Below are positions 10,555 through 17,603 of a stretch of 18,710 nt of DNA, one piece after another. Every line of letters starts with the position of its first letter. The first letter of the stretch is position 1. Location: the NCBI GenBank assembly GCA_017353815.1, contig JAFMSB010000003.1:1-18710 (forward strand), in the 5' to 3' direction. Below the pieces are notes generated by a model. The model did not search any database. It was not told the origin of the DNA and saw nothing but the letters and a program-made list of their open reading frames with translations. The translations under genes were made by a program, and so were the position numbers. This DNA is from Methylocapsa sp. (GTDB lineage Bacteria; Pseudomonadota; Alphaproteobacteria; Rhizobiales; Beijerinckiaceae).

Positions 10555-10718
10555 TTGGAAGCTTCAACCTCGCAAATCTGCCTTAAGTCCTTTTGGGAAA
10601 TCCTCAAGCGGCCGGCGAAAAATACCCCTTCAATACCGGCTGCCCGTTCGCGCGCTCTCCGGCGGCCCGAGCGCGAGATCCCTCCCCGGAGCTGCCGCCT
10701 CAAAAGGATGTTGTCCCT

Positions 10719-10910
10719 CTAATGGACCATGTTCAAAATACCAGTCACAAAAAACCGCAGCACCCAATCGACGACGAGGAAAAATAAGCTGGCAAGCAAA
10801 ACCATCAAGATGACCAGCGCCGTCGTGATAAGCGTTTCCCGCCTCGTCGGCCAGGTGACCTTGCCCGCCTCCGCGCGAACGTCTTGCAGAAATTCCAAAG
10901 GATTGACCAT
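10719..10910 (-). CDS. secE: Preprotein translocase subunit SecE
   Basis: Small essential membrane subunit that clamps SecY in the translocon. It has 63 residues, the short single-span form usual in alphaproteobacteria. An amphipathic N-terminal helix with the conserved EAGKVTWPTRRET (residues 14-26) is followed by a membrane segment at about residues 28-50. It is first in the secE-nusG-ribosomal series. No clear ribosome-binding site precedes the ATG. The expected upstream tRNA-Trp and tuf genes are not seen next to it. Confidence 0.95.
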   Translation of the reverse strand: MVNPLEFLQDVRAEAGKVTWPTRRETLITTALVILMVLLASLFFLVVDWVLRFFVTGILNMVH

Positions 10911-10990
10911 GCCGCGCAGCTGCCGTTCGATTATCTGGGCCGTGGCCGAGACTCTGCCGCCCGCCGTCCGTTCCGGGCAAGCCTGCCACC

Positions 10991-11027
10991 AAAAAAATCG
11001 CGGCGCGAAGTCGGGAGACCGCGCGCC
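10991..11027 (-). terminator. Terminator-like hairpin in the secE leader (possible attenuator)
   Basis: On the minus strand GGCGCG (11022..11027) can pair with CGCGCC (11002..11007), or in an alternative register CGCGG with CCGCG, directly followed by A and seven T (10991..10997). This has the shape of an intrinsic terminator. It lies between the promoter candidate at 11036..11063 and secE, so it would end some transcripts before the operon starts. Two competing stem registers are also compatible with attenuation. Predicted by eye. Confidence 0.45.
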
Positions 11028-11035
11028 AAAAGCTA

Positions 11036-11063
11036 TTTATAATCGAGCCGCACCAAAGGCAAA
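11036..11063 (-). promoter_or_regulatory. Putative promoter for secE-nusG
   Basis: On the minus strand TTTGCC (11058..11063) is followed after 16 bases by TATAAA (11036..11041), the best -10-like sequence in the divergent gap between secE and the methyltransferase gene. A start near 11030 would leave a leader of about 120 bases before secE. Confidence 0.4.
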
Positions 11064-11143
11064 TTCATTTTGTTTGGCCGGGCCAAGCGTGCGGCCTGCC
11101 GATTCGCCCTCGCCGCATACCTGACTCTGAAGACAAATCGCCC

Positions 11144-12013
11144 ATGACGGGAGCCGGCACCAACCGCACCAGAGCCAGCCGCACCGGAGGCCCCGCAATC
11201 ATCCTGGTGCGCCCGCAGCTTGCGGTCAACATCGGCATGTGCGCCCGGGCAATGGTCAATTTCGGCCTCACAAACCTGCGCCTGGTTGCCCCCAGGGAAG
11301 GATGGCCGGTCTCCGGCGCTCTGAGCAAAGGCGCCTACGCCGCCGCGGCCGGAGGCGCGGGCGTTCTGGAAGCGGCAGAACGGTTCGAGAACACCGAGCA
11401 AGCGGTGCGGGACCTCAATTTTGTCTGGGCTACGACCGCCCGGGAGCGGGGCCAGTTCAAGCCGGTAAAGACGCCCGCCGAAGCGATGCCGGAATGCGCC
11501 GTTAATATCGCTAAAGGCGAAAGGCAGGGCGTTCTATTTGGACCCGAGCGCACGGGGCTTTCCAATGATGACGTTGCCCTTGCGAACGAAATCATTACTT
11601 TTCCGGTAAATCCCGCCTATGCGTCGCTGAACCTCGCCCAAGCCGTGCTGCTGGCGGGTTACGAATGGACGCGTGCCGTGACAGATGCACGTCCGCCTTT
11701 TGCCATGGCGCAGCGCTCGCCTGCCGCACCGCGGGAACTGGTCATCTCCTTTTTCGAGTATCTCGAGGCGGAGCTGGAACGCTCCGGCTTCTTCCGTCCC
11801 GCAGAAAAGAAGGCGGTCATGCGGCGCAATTTGCGTAACATGTTCCACCGCATGGAGCTAACTCGGCAGGATGTGCAAACACTGCGCGGCATGGTTGTCC
11901 GTCTGGTTGAAGGACCGCGGGGAAGCAGCGTGCGTCAAAGAATGCCCAAAATGCCGCACACGGCCGCGATCAATCGCGATCTGACCCCCGACGATCCTGC
12001 ATCGCCCGATTAG
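11144..12013 (+). CDS. trmJ: TrmJ-type RNA 2'-O-methyltransferase (SpoU/TrmH family)
   Basis: S-adenosylmethionine-dependent 2'-O-methyltransferase of the SPOUT superfamily, 289 residues. The three family motifs are clear: motif 1 with NIGMCARAMVNFG (29-41), motif 2 with GVLFGPERTGLSNDD (129-143), and motif 3 with PVNPAYASLNLAQAVLL (154-170). Together these form the trefoil-knot cofactor site. The form resembles TrmJ, which methylates position 32 of some tRNAs; the exact substrate cannot be read from sequence. It has an extra C-terminal segment after about residue 190, as TrmJ does. The start ATG has only a weak upstream purine run. It is transcribed away from secE and precedes the flagellar operon by 125 bp, with no functional link apparent. 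Confidence 0.85.
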   Translation: MTGAGTNRTRASRTGGPAIILVRPQLAVNIGMCARAMVNFGLTNLRLVAPREGWPVSGALSKGAYAAAAGGAGVLEAAERFENTEQAVRDLNFVWATTARERGQFKPVKTPAEAMPECAVNIAKGERQGVLFGPERTGLSNDDVALANEIITFPVNPAYASLNLAQAVLLAGYEWTRAVTDARPPFAMAQRSPAAPRELVISFFEYLEAELERSGFFRPAEKKAVMRRNLRNMFHRMELTRQDVQTLRGMVVRLVEGPRGSSVRQRMPKMPHTAAINRDLTPDDPASPD

Positions 12014-12053
12014 CGAGCTGCGGCGGTTCGCCACCCGGCGCGCCGAGCCCCTC

Positions 12054-12085
12054 AAAAAAAAAGCTCGCCCTTCGCAGGCGCAAGC
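12054..12085 (-). terminator. Minus-strand intrinsic terminator between trmJ and flgE
   Basis: Read on the minus strand, GCTTGC pairs with GCGAGC and inner CC with GG around a 6-base loop (12063..12085, one bulge, one G-T pair), followed directly by nine T (12054..12062). It would stop transcripts moving from flgE toward trmJ, yet no minus-strand gene lies upstream of it. On the plus strand the run is A-rich and no T-run follows, so it does not look like a terminator for trmJ. Confidence 0.45.
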
Positions 12086-12138
12086 TTGCGGCAAGCCCGG
12101 CTGGATGTACTGCGCGCCGCAACCACGGAGAATCATTC

Positions 12139-13356
12139 ATGGGTCTTTTTAGCGCGCTGAGTGCGAGCGTGACGGGAATGGCGGCGCAGGCGAATTATCT
12201 CGCAACCATTTCGGAAAATATCTCGAATTCCGGCACCACCGGCTACAAGGAAGCGACGACACAATTCCAAGATCTCGTCGATCAGGCCGCGGTTGCCGGA
12301 GACTACAGTGCCGACGGTGTAAGCACCACGGTACGGTATAATGCTTCTCAACAAGGCAATCTGACCGCTACGACCTCGCCGGCCGACCTCGGAATCCAGG
12401 GCAACGGCTTTTTTCTCGTCAAGAACTCAAGCGGCGACATTCTCCTCACCCGGGACGGCTCCTTTGTTCCCGATGCCTCCGGCAATCTCGTCAATTCGGC
12501 TGGCTATACCTTAATGGGCTACAATATTGGCCCTGGCGGTGCGGGGGTAACAAACTCGATCTCGGGATTAACGCCCGTCAACATTAATGGTGCTGCTCTC
12601 GTCGCGACGCCCTCGACAACTGGGGCACTCACCGCAAACCTCAATTCGAATGCCGCTGTGCTGAGCGGTACTCCATCGGCCGCGAACTATACCAGCAAGA
12701 CATCACTGGTTACCTATAATGATCTCGGCAATCCGGTTACCCTCGACCTCTATTTTTCCAATCTTGGCGGCAACTCGTGGAACGTGTCTGTCTGTAATGA
12801 TGCTAATCCCGCATCCCCGCTTGCTACCCAAACCCTGAACTTTGACCCTACAACCGGAGCCCTGACTTCCTCCTCGCCACAATCGCTATCCGTTGCCGTT
12901 CCAGGCGGTCAAACAGTTAATTTGAGCATTGCGCAAATGACGCAGCTGGCGTCACCCTTTGCGGTAACCTCCGCAACGGTGAATGGCAATGCTCCGGCCC
13001 AATGGCAGGGTGTCACCATCAGTCAGAACGGCACAATGTCCTACAGTTACTCAAATGGCCAAATTACCCCTGCCTTCAATATTCCGCTCGCCAATGTCAA
13101 CAGTCCCGACAACCTTACAAGCGTCTCGGGAAACGCGTTTGCCCAGAGTCTTAATTCCGGAAGCCTCATTATAGGCGGCGCATCCGTAGGCGGCCTCGGA
13201 ACAATTAATTCCTCAGAGCTGGAATCCTCTACGGTCGATTTGGCAACCCAGCTGACGGATATGATTGTCGCGCAAAACAGCTACGGCGCGAACAGTAAGG
13301 CGTTCCAAACTGGCTCCGAAATGCTGAGCACATTGATTAACATGCTACATGGATAA
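12139..13356 (+). CDS. flgE: Flagellar hook protein FlgE
   Basis: Structural subunit of the hook, the universal joint between rod and filament, exported by the flagellar type III system. It has 405 residues, in the usual range for the order. The N-terminal rod/hook helix carries ISENISNSGTTGYK at residues 24-37, and the C-terminal helix carries QLTDMIVAQNSYGANSKAFQ. Between them lies a Ser/Thr/Asn/Gly-rich surface domain. A GGAG sequence 8 bases before the ATG supports the start. It is first gene of the flagellar operon here. One cysteine is present (residue 219), unusual for an exposed axial protein. Confidence 0.95.
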   Translation: MGLFSALSASVTGMAAQANYLATISENISNSGTTGYKEATTQFQDLVDQAAVAGDYSADGVSTTVRYNASQQGNLTATTSPADLGIQGNGFFLVKNSSGDILLTRDGSFVPDASGNLVNSAGYTLMGYNIGPGGAGVTNSISGLTPVNINGAALVATPSTTGALTANLNSNAAVLSGTPSAANYTSKTSLVTYNDLGNPVTLDLYFSNLGGNSWNVSVCNDANPASPLATQTLNFDPTTGALTSSSPQSLSVAVPGGQTVNLSIAQMTQLASPFAVTSATVNGNAPAQWQGVTISQNGTMSYSYSNGQITPAFNIPLANVNSPDNLTSVSGNAFAQSLNSGSLIIGGASVGGLGTINSSELESSTVDLATQLTDMIVAQNSYGANSKAFQTGSEMLSTLINMLHG

Positions 13357-13389
13357 TCGTCCGGCTATTAGAGTATAGGGCTACTCACA

Positions 13390-14886
13390 ATGAGCCTTTC
13401 GGCGGCTGCACTTAATGCCCAGTCCGGGTTGAACACTTTAACAACGGAGGCCTCCGTCCTCGCGCGCAACATTGCCGGGGTGAACGCGACGGGAATTTGT
13501 TCCCTCAAAACCGCCAATGTCATCGCGACCCCCGGAGGCTCGCAAGTCTCATCAATAACCCGAGCGTCAAACCAAGCGGTTTTCGACAATCTGCTGAACG
13601 CAACTTCCGCCAATGCCACACAACAGGCGCTTTCGGCTGGCCTCAATCAATTAAATCAAACGGTTGGCGATGTTTCGGCCAGCAATTCAAGCACGAACCC
13701 GCCTCCAACTTCTCCCGAAGCCTTGCTGAGCAATTTGACCAACGCGCTGCAGACTTACGAGGCCTCACCCAGCGATTCAAGTCTTGCCAGCGCGGCTGTC
13801 GGTGCCGCCCAGTCGATGGCGCAAGGCTTAAATAGCGCCGCGGCCACAGTAAACCAAGTACGCGAGCAGGCAGATGCGGGAATGGCTAGCTCGGTCCAGA
13901 CGATCAACTCACTCCTTTCTCAGTTCCAGACGGTCAATGCGCAGATTGTCAGCGGCATGGCCACCGGTGCCGATGTCACGAATGCGCAAGATTCCCGCGA
14001 CAACATCCTTTCGCAGCTCGCTCAGCAATTAGGCATAGCGACGGCGGCCAACGCCAACGGTAGCATGTCCATTTACACGGACGGTGGCGTTACCCTGTTC
14101 CAAGGTGGCGCCGCAAGAACCTTGACATTCTTTCCAACAATAACTTTTACGGCGGGCACGTCTGGCAATGCGGTTTACGTCGATGGCGTGCCGATCACGG
14201 GCACCGCAGCGGGGATGCAATCCACATCTGGCAATCTCGTGGGCCTTGCCACGCTTCGCGATAATGTCGCCGTTACATACCAAGCGCAACTGGATAATAT
14301 TGCCGGAGGGTTGATCTCGGAATTCGCCGAAAGCGATCAGACCGGCACGGGGCCCAATTTGCCAGGGCTTTTCACCACGCCAGGAGCAACCTCGCTTCCA
14401 ACGAGCACCACCGGGCTCGCCAGCCAAATTGAAGTCAATCCGAGCGCCGATCCCAGCCAGGGCGGGAACCCGCTTTTGCTGCGCGACGGCGGAATGTCGG
14501 GCAATCCCAATTATGTCTACAATGCACGCGGGGATGCCAGCTACCAAGGCCGGCTCTCCCAGTTGCTTGCCAATCTTTCGGCACCAACCGCATTCAGCGC
14601 CGCCGGCGGCATTGGTACCAGTGCGACCCTCGATAGCTATGCGACCGCTTCGGTCAGTTGGCTCGAATCCCAGCGATCGAATGCCACATCTCGAGCCAGT
14701 TACCAGAGCACATTAGTGAGTACAGCAACAACCGCACTCTCAAATGCCACGGGAGTCAATCTGGATACCGAGATGTCCAAGATGCTGGATTTGGAGAACT
14801 CGTACTCGGCCACGGCAAAGTTGCTTTCAACGATCGACGGATTGCTAGGCACGATGTTAACTGACCTAGGGAACTTGCCAGCATGA
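13390..14886 (+). CDS. flgK: Flagellar hook-associated protein 1 (FlgK)
   Basis: First junction protein between hook and filament. It has 498 residues, like other Rhizobiales FlgK proteins. The N-terminal coil (residues 1-30) and the C-terminal coil (about 455-498, with DTEMSKMLDLENSYSATAKL) frame a Ser/Thr/Ala-rich middle. The usual N-terminal NTPGYSR-like motif is replaced by NATGICSLK near residues 33-41, including a cysteine at 37. It lies 33 bp after flgE with no strong ribosome-binding site, and its stop overlaps the flgL start as ATGA. Identity rests on position, termini and length. Confidence 0.9.
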   Translation: MSLSAAALNAQSGLNTLTTEASVLARNIAGVNATGICSLKTANVIATPGGSQVSSITRASNQAVFDNLLNATSANATQQALSAGLNQLNQTVGDVSASNSSTNPPPTSPEALLSNLTNALQTYEASPSDSSLASAAVGAAQSMAQGLNSAAATVNQVREQADAGMASSVQTINSLLSQFQTVNAQIVSGMATGADVTNAQDSRDNILSQLAQQLGIATAANANGSMSIYTDGGVTLFQGGAARTLTFFPTITFTAGTSGNAVYVDGVPITGTAAGMQSTSGNLVGLATLRDNVAVTYQAQLDNIAGGLISEFAESDQTGTGPNLPGLFTTPGATSLPTSTTGLASQIEVNPSADPSQGGNPLLLRDGGMSGNPNYVYNARGDASYQGRLSQLLANLSAPTAFSAAGGIGTSATLDSYATASVSWLESQRSNATSRASYQSTLVSTATTALSNATGVNLDTEMSKMLDLENSYSATAKLLSTIDGLLGTMLTDLGNLPA

Positions 14887-15926
14887 CATCCTCTATTTCA
14901 ACACAAACGATTTCGTCGTTGCTGCGCCAATCGGTCCTTCAGATGCAATCTAACCTTGCAACAAGCGAGGCCGAACTAACGACAGGCACCTATGCCGATC
15001 TAGGGCTTACTCTCGGCGCCCGAACCGGGCAATCCGTTTCGCTTCAAGAAGAGAATTCGCTGCTGCAAACGATCGCAGATACGAACCAGGTTGTTACTGG
15101 CACGTTGAGCACAACCCAGACCGCTCTTACCAATCTGCAAAGCTCCGCGCAGAGTCTTCTTAATTCCTTTATTGAGGGAAACGGGTCGAATTCAAATGCG
15201 AGCTCTATTCAGGCGCTCGGCCAGAGTAATCTCCAAAGCCTGATTTCCACTCTAAACACGAGCTTTGGCGGCAGTTACATCTTCTCCGGGGTTAATACGG
15301 CCAGCCAGCCCGTTACCGATTATTTCGGGCCCGGCGCGCCAAACAAAGCAGCCGTCGACGCCGCCTTTTCCTCCGCATTCGGAATGAACCAGACGAGTGC
15401 TTCGGTTTCGAGCATCAGCGGAACGAGCATGCAGAGCTTTCTCGCTACTCAATTTGCTGGCCTTTTTCAGGGAACCCAGTGGTCGAGCAATTGGTCTTCC
15501 GCATCGGACCAAACTTTGACTAGCCGCATATCTGAGACACAGACAGCAAGCACCTCGGTCAGCGCCAATAATTCTGCGTTTCAGCAGCTTGCTCAAGCCT
15601 ACACAATGGTTGCCGATCTCGGTACGCAGAATCTCAGCTGGTCCGCATATCAAGCCGTCGCAACTACCGCACAGGGGCTGCTGAGCTCCGCAATTACAAA
15701 TCTGGTTAACCTGCAAGCGAGCGTCGGCCTCGTTCAGTCGAATATAAGCGCCTCCACGAATCAAATGTCGGCACAGATGAATATCCTATCGACGCAGATC
15801 GGAAATCTTGACAATGTCGACCCCTATGATGCCGCCACCCGCGTGAGCAATCTTCAAACTCAGATCGAGACCGCTTACTCATTAACATCTCAACTCCACC
15901 AACTTAGCCTTGTGCAATACCTATGA
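14883..15926 (+). CDS. flgL: Flagellar hook-associated protein 3 (FlgL)
   Basis: Second hook-filament junction protein, a flagellin homologue, 347 residues. The N-terminal flagellin-type coil begins SSISTQTISSLLRQSV. Central FGGSYIFSGVNTASQPV is the conserved core motif of FlgL (about residues 128-144). The C-terminal coil includes NLQTQIETAYSLTSQLHQLS. No cysteine is seen. The start overlaps the flgK stop by 4 bases and its stop overlaps flaF the same way, which implies coupled translation. Confidence 0.93.
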   Translation: MTSSISTQTISSLLRQSVLQMQSNLATSEAELTTGTYADLGLTLGARTGQSVSLQEENSLLQTIADTNQVVTGTLSTTQTALTNLQSSAQSLLNSFIEGNGSNSNASSIQALGQSNLQSLISTLNTSFGGSYIFSGVNTASQPVTDYFGPGAPNKAAVDAAFSSAFGMNQTSASVSSISGTSMQSFLATQFAGLFQGTQWSSNWSSASDQTLTSRISETQTASTSVSANNSAFQQLAQAYTMVADLGTQNLSWSAYQAVATTAQGLLSSAITNLVNLQASVGLVQSNISASTNQMSAQMNILSTQIGNLDNVDPYDAATRVSNLQTQIETAYSLTSQLHQLSLVQYL

Positions 15927-16309
15927 TTGGCGATACCGTGCGAGAGCAAGCAGCGCATGCGAAATATCAGCACACTTATGCGGAACATCTGGCCGATAAC
16001 GCGAGCGAGTGCCGCGATCGCGAACGGCGCGCGCTTGAGCACGCGGTCCATCTTCTCAGCAAAGCCGAAAAGGCAGGGCCGCAATCTCAAGAATCCGTGG
16101 ACGGATTGGATTTCACCGGAAAGCTTTGGAATATGTTCATTCAGGATCTCCTCGATCCCGAGAATGATCTGCCGAACATCTTAAAAGCGGATATTATTTC
16201 CGTTGGCCTTTGGGTGATCAAGGAGACCGCGCTGATCCGCTGCGGCCAATCAACCAATTTCCGGGGCCTCATTGATATCTGTGCCATAATCGGTGATGGC
16301 CTGACGTGA
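15923..16309 (+). CDS. flaF: Flagellin synthesis regulator FlaF
   Basis: Small alphaproteobacterial regulator needed for flagellin synthesis; in Caulobacter it acts after transcription and opposes FlbT. It has 128 residues. The conserved core reads LWNMFIQDLLDPENDLP at residues 69-84, then IISVGLWV (91-98) and NFRGLIDICAII (112-123). The ATG overlaps the flgL stop (ATGA) and there is no ribosome-binding site of its own, so it is probably translated by coupling. It lies 7 bp before flbT. Confidence 0.93.
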   Translation: MIGDTVREQAAHAKYQHTYAEHLADNASECRDRERRALEHAVHLLSKAEKAGPQSQESVDGLDFTGKLWNMFIQDLLDPENDLPNILKADIISVGLWVIKETALIRCGQSTNFRGLIDICAIIGDGLT

Positions 16310-16316
16310 GAGAGAC

Positions 16317-16727
16317 ATGCATATTTCCCTTCGTTGCGGAGAAAAGATTTTTATCAATGGTGCCGTCCTGCGGGTTGATCGAAAGGTGTCGATCGAACTC
16401 CTGAATGATGCGGCGTTTCTGCTCGAAGCGCATGTGATGAAAATCGAGGACGCGACCACCCCTCTTCGGCAGCTCTACTTTATTATCCAGATCATGCTCA
16501 TGGACCCGAGTGATCCGGCAGAGGCACGGGAGATGTGCGAAAGCGCTATCCGTAAGACGATCGCGGCATCCGGTAATGCGGCACTGGCGTCTGGCCTGCA
16601 GGCAGCGCAATCCCTGGTCGATGCAAACCGGATCTTTGAAGCGCTTAAGGCGGTCCGGGCCCTGTTTCCAATTGAGGCGGAAATTTTGGCGGCTGGCCGC
16701 GCTCGAATCCCGAATCAAGCCGCGTAA
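16317..16727 (+). CDS. flbT: Flagellin synthesis repressor protein FlbT
   Basis: In Caulobacter FlbT binds the 5' region of flagellin mRNA and destabilises it until the hook is complete. It has 136 residues, the usual length. It begins HISLRCGEKIFINGAVLRVDRK and contains AHVMKIEDATTPLRQLYFIIQIMLMDP, typical of the family. A GAGAGAG run before the ATG gives a ribosome-binding site. The flaF-flbT pair places both arms of flagellin control next to the junction genes. It is followed by flgD after 22 bp. Confidence 0.94.
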   Translation: MHISLRCGEKIFINGAVLRVDRKVSIELLNDAAFLLEAHVMKIEDATTPLRQLYFIIQIMLMDPSDPAEAREMCESAIRKTIAASGNAALASGLQAAQSLVDANRIFEALKAVRALFPIEAEILAAGRARIPNQAA

Positions 16728-16749
16728 ATACGACCATAAGGAGCTTACA

Positions 16750-17151
16750 ATGACCATTGCCGCCGTTGCACCAATCTCCTCCGCACCGGCTTCTTTGTCT
16801 TCCCAGACCGCGTCATCGGCGCCGACCGTGGACTATACTCAGTTTCTGCAGCTTCTCGTCGCGGAATTACAGAATCAGGACCCAACGAGCCCCACCGACC
16901 CAACTCAATATATGAGCCAGCTCGCTTCTTTCTCGACGGTTGAGCAGCAGGTTCAGACGAACTCCACGCTCGACGCCCTCTTATCGGCACAGGCAAGCAG
17001 CATCATCGGCAAGACAGTAACATCCGCGGACGGCACCACTAAGGGGGTGGTGCAATCCGTGGAGCTATCGACGGGTGGCGGTGCAATAGCCAATTTGACC
17101 AATGGCAGCCAGGTTCCGCTTGGCCCTGGGGTAACGGTATCTGCGCAATGA
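16750..17151 (+). CDS. flgD: Flagellar hook assembly (cap) protein FlgD
   Basis: Scaffold that caps the growing hook and lets FlgE subunits polymerise. It has 133 residues, much shorter than enterobacterial FlgD (about 230) and without its C-terminal domains, as is usual in Rhizobiales. The conserved N-terminal motif runs from QFLQLLVAELQNQDPTSPTD (31-50) to STVEQ (62-66). The frame is open much further upstream, through flbT, but the ATG at 16750 has AAGGAG 8 bases before it and matches the family start. Its stop overlaps fliQ as ATGA. Confidence 0.93.
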   Translation: MTIAAVAPISSAPASLSSQTASSAPTVDYTQFLQLLVAELQNQDPTSPTDPTQYMSQLASFSTVEQQVQTNSTLDALLSAQASSIIGKTVTSADGTTKGVVQSVELSTGGGAIANLTNGSQVPLGPGVTVSAQ

Positions 17152-17414
17152 ACGAGATCGACGCGTTGGAATTGATCCGGTCTGCCCTGTGGACGATTAT
17201 CACCGCCTCTGGCCCCGCCGTGGCCGCAGCAATGAGCGTTGGGCTCCTAATCGCATTGCTTCAAGCCTTGACGCAAGTGCAAGAGGCCACGTTGACATTC
17301 GTTCCCAAAATCATCGCGATATTCCTTGCGCTTATTCTTGGCGCTCCTTTCGTTGGCAGTCAGATTTATACCTTTACAGCATTGGTCTATTCGAGGATCG
17401 AAAAAGGATTTTGA
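17148..17414 (+). CDS. fliQ: Flagellar export gate protein FliQ
   Basis: Small membrane subunit of the FliP-FliQ-FliR export gate of the flagellar type III system. It has 88 residues, the normal length. Two membrane segments are visible at about residues 16-39 and 52-75, with conserved ALLQALTQVQEATLTFVPKI between them and ending in SRIEKGF. It starts in an ATGA overlap with flgD. In relatives flhA normally follows; here an IS5-type element begins about 77 bp downstream, so this is the last intact flagellar gene in the window. Confidence 0.95.
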   Translation: MNEIDALELIRSALWTIITASGPAVAAAMSVGLLIALLQALTQVQEATLTFVPKIIAIFLALILGAPFVGSQIYTFTALVYSRIEKGF

Positions 17415-17439
17415 TCGCTAAGCTCCGGGGCCAGGCTGA

Positions 17440-17505
17440 ATGGTTTCCGTTACGGGAACGACGCCCCGGTTACAGCCGCGCCAAGCAAATTGGACGCCTC
17501 TATAA
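17440..17505 (+). pseudogene. Possible 5' stub of the gene after fliQ (flhA?)
   Basis: A 21-residue frame begins MVSVTGTTPRLQPRQANW 25 bp after fliQ and meets a stop 14 bases past the inferred edge of the insertion sequence. Its position is where flhA starts in related operons. There is too little sequence to match to FlhA, the ribosome-binding site is weak, and the frame could be chance. If real, the IS cut the gene after about 17 codons. Confidence 0.2.
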
Positions 17506-17570
17506 ACTTGTTCTGTGTGTTCCGGCATTAGGTCGGCGGCCTTTTGCGTGGTTGGGCGCGCAGGCTTGAT

Positions 17571-17593
17571 CCCGCCCCTTGGCGGGGTTTCTT
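17571..17593 (+). terminator. Intrinsic terminator near the IS 3' end
   Basis: On the plus strand CCCGCC pairs with GGCGGG around the loop CCTT, followed by GTTTCTT. It would stop transcripts leaving fliQ and entering the IS, and would reduce antisense reading of the transposase. On the minus strand no T-run follows, so it would not end the transposase mRNA well. Confidence 0.5.
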
Positions 17594-17603
17594 CGCGCCG
17601 TCC

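Noticed and set aside
12086..12138. Sigma-54-type promoter before flgE
   Set aside because: A GG and a GC element can be found near CTGGATGTACTGC, but their spacing does not fit the GG-N10-GC rule, so I do not call it.
16510..16749. Upstream extension of the flgD frame by 80 codons
   Set aside because: It overlaps flbT in another frame; the internal ATG at 16750 has a good ribosome-binding site and the family start.
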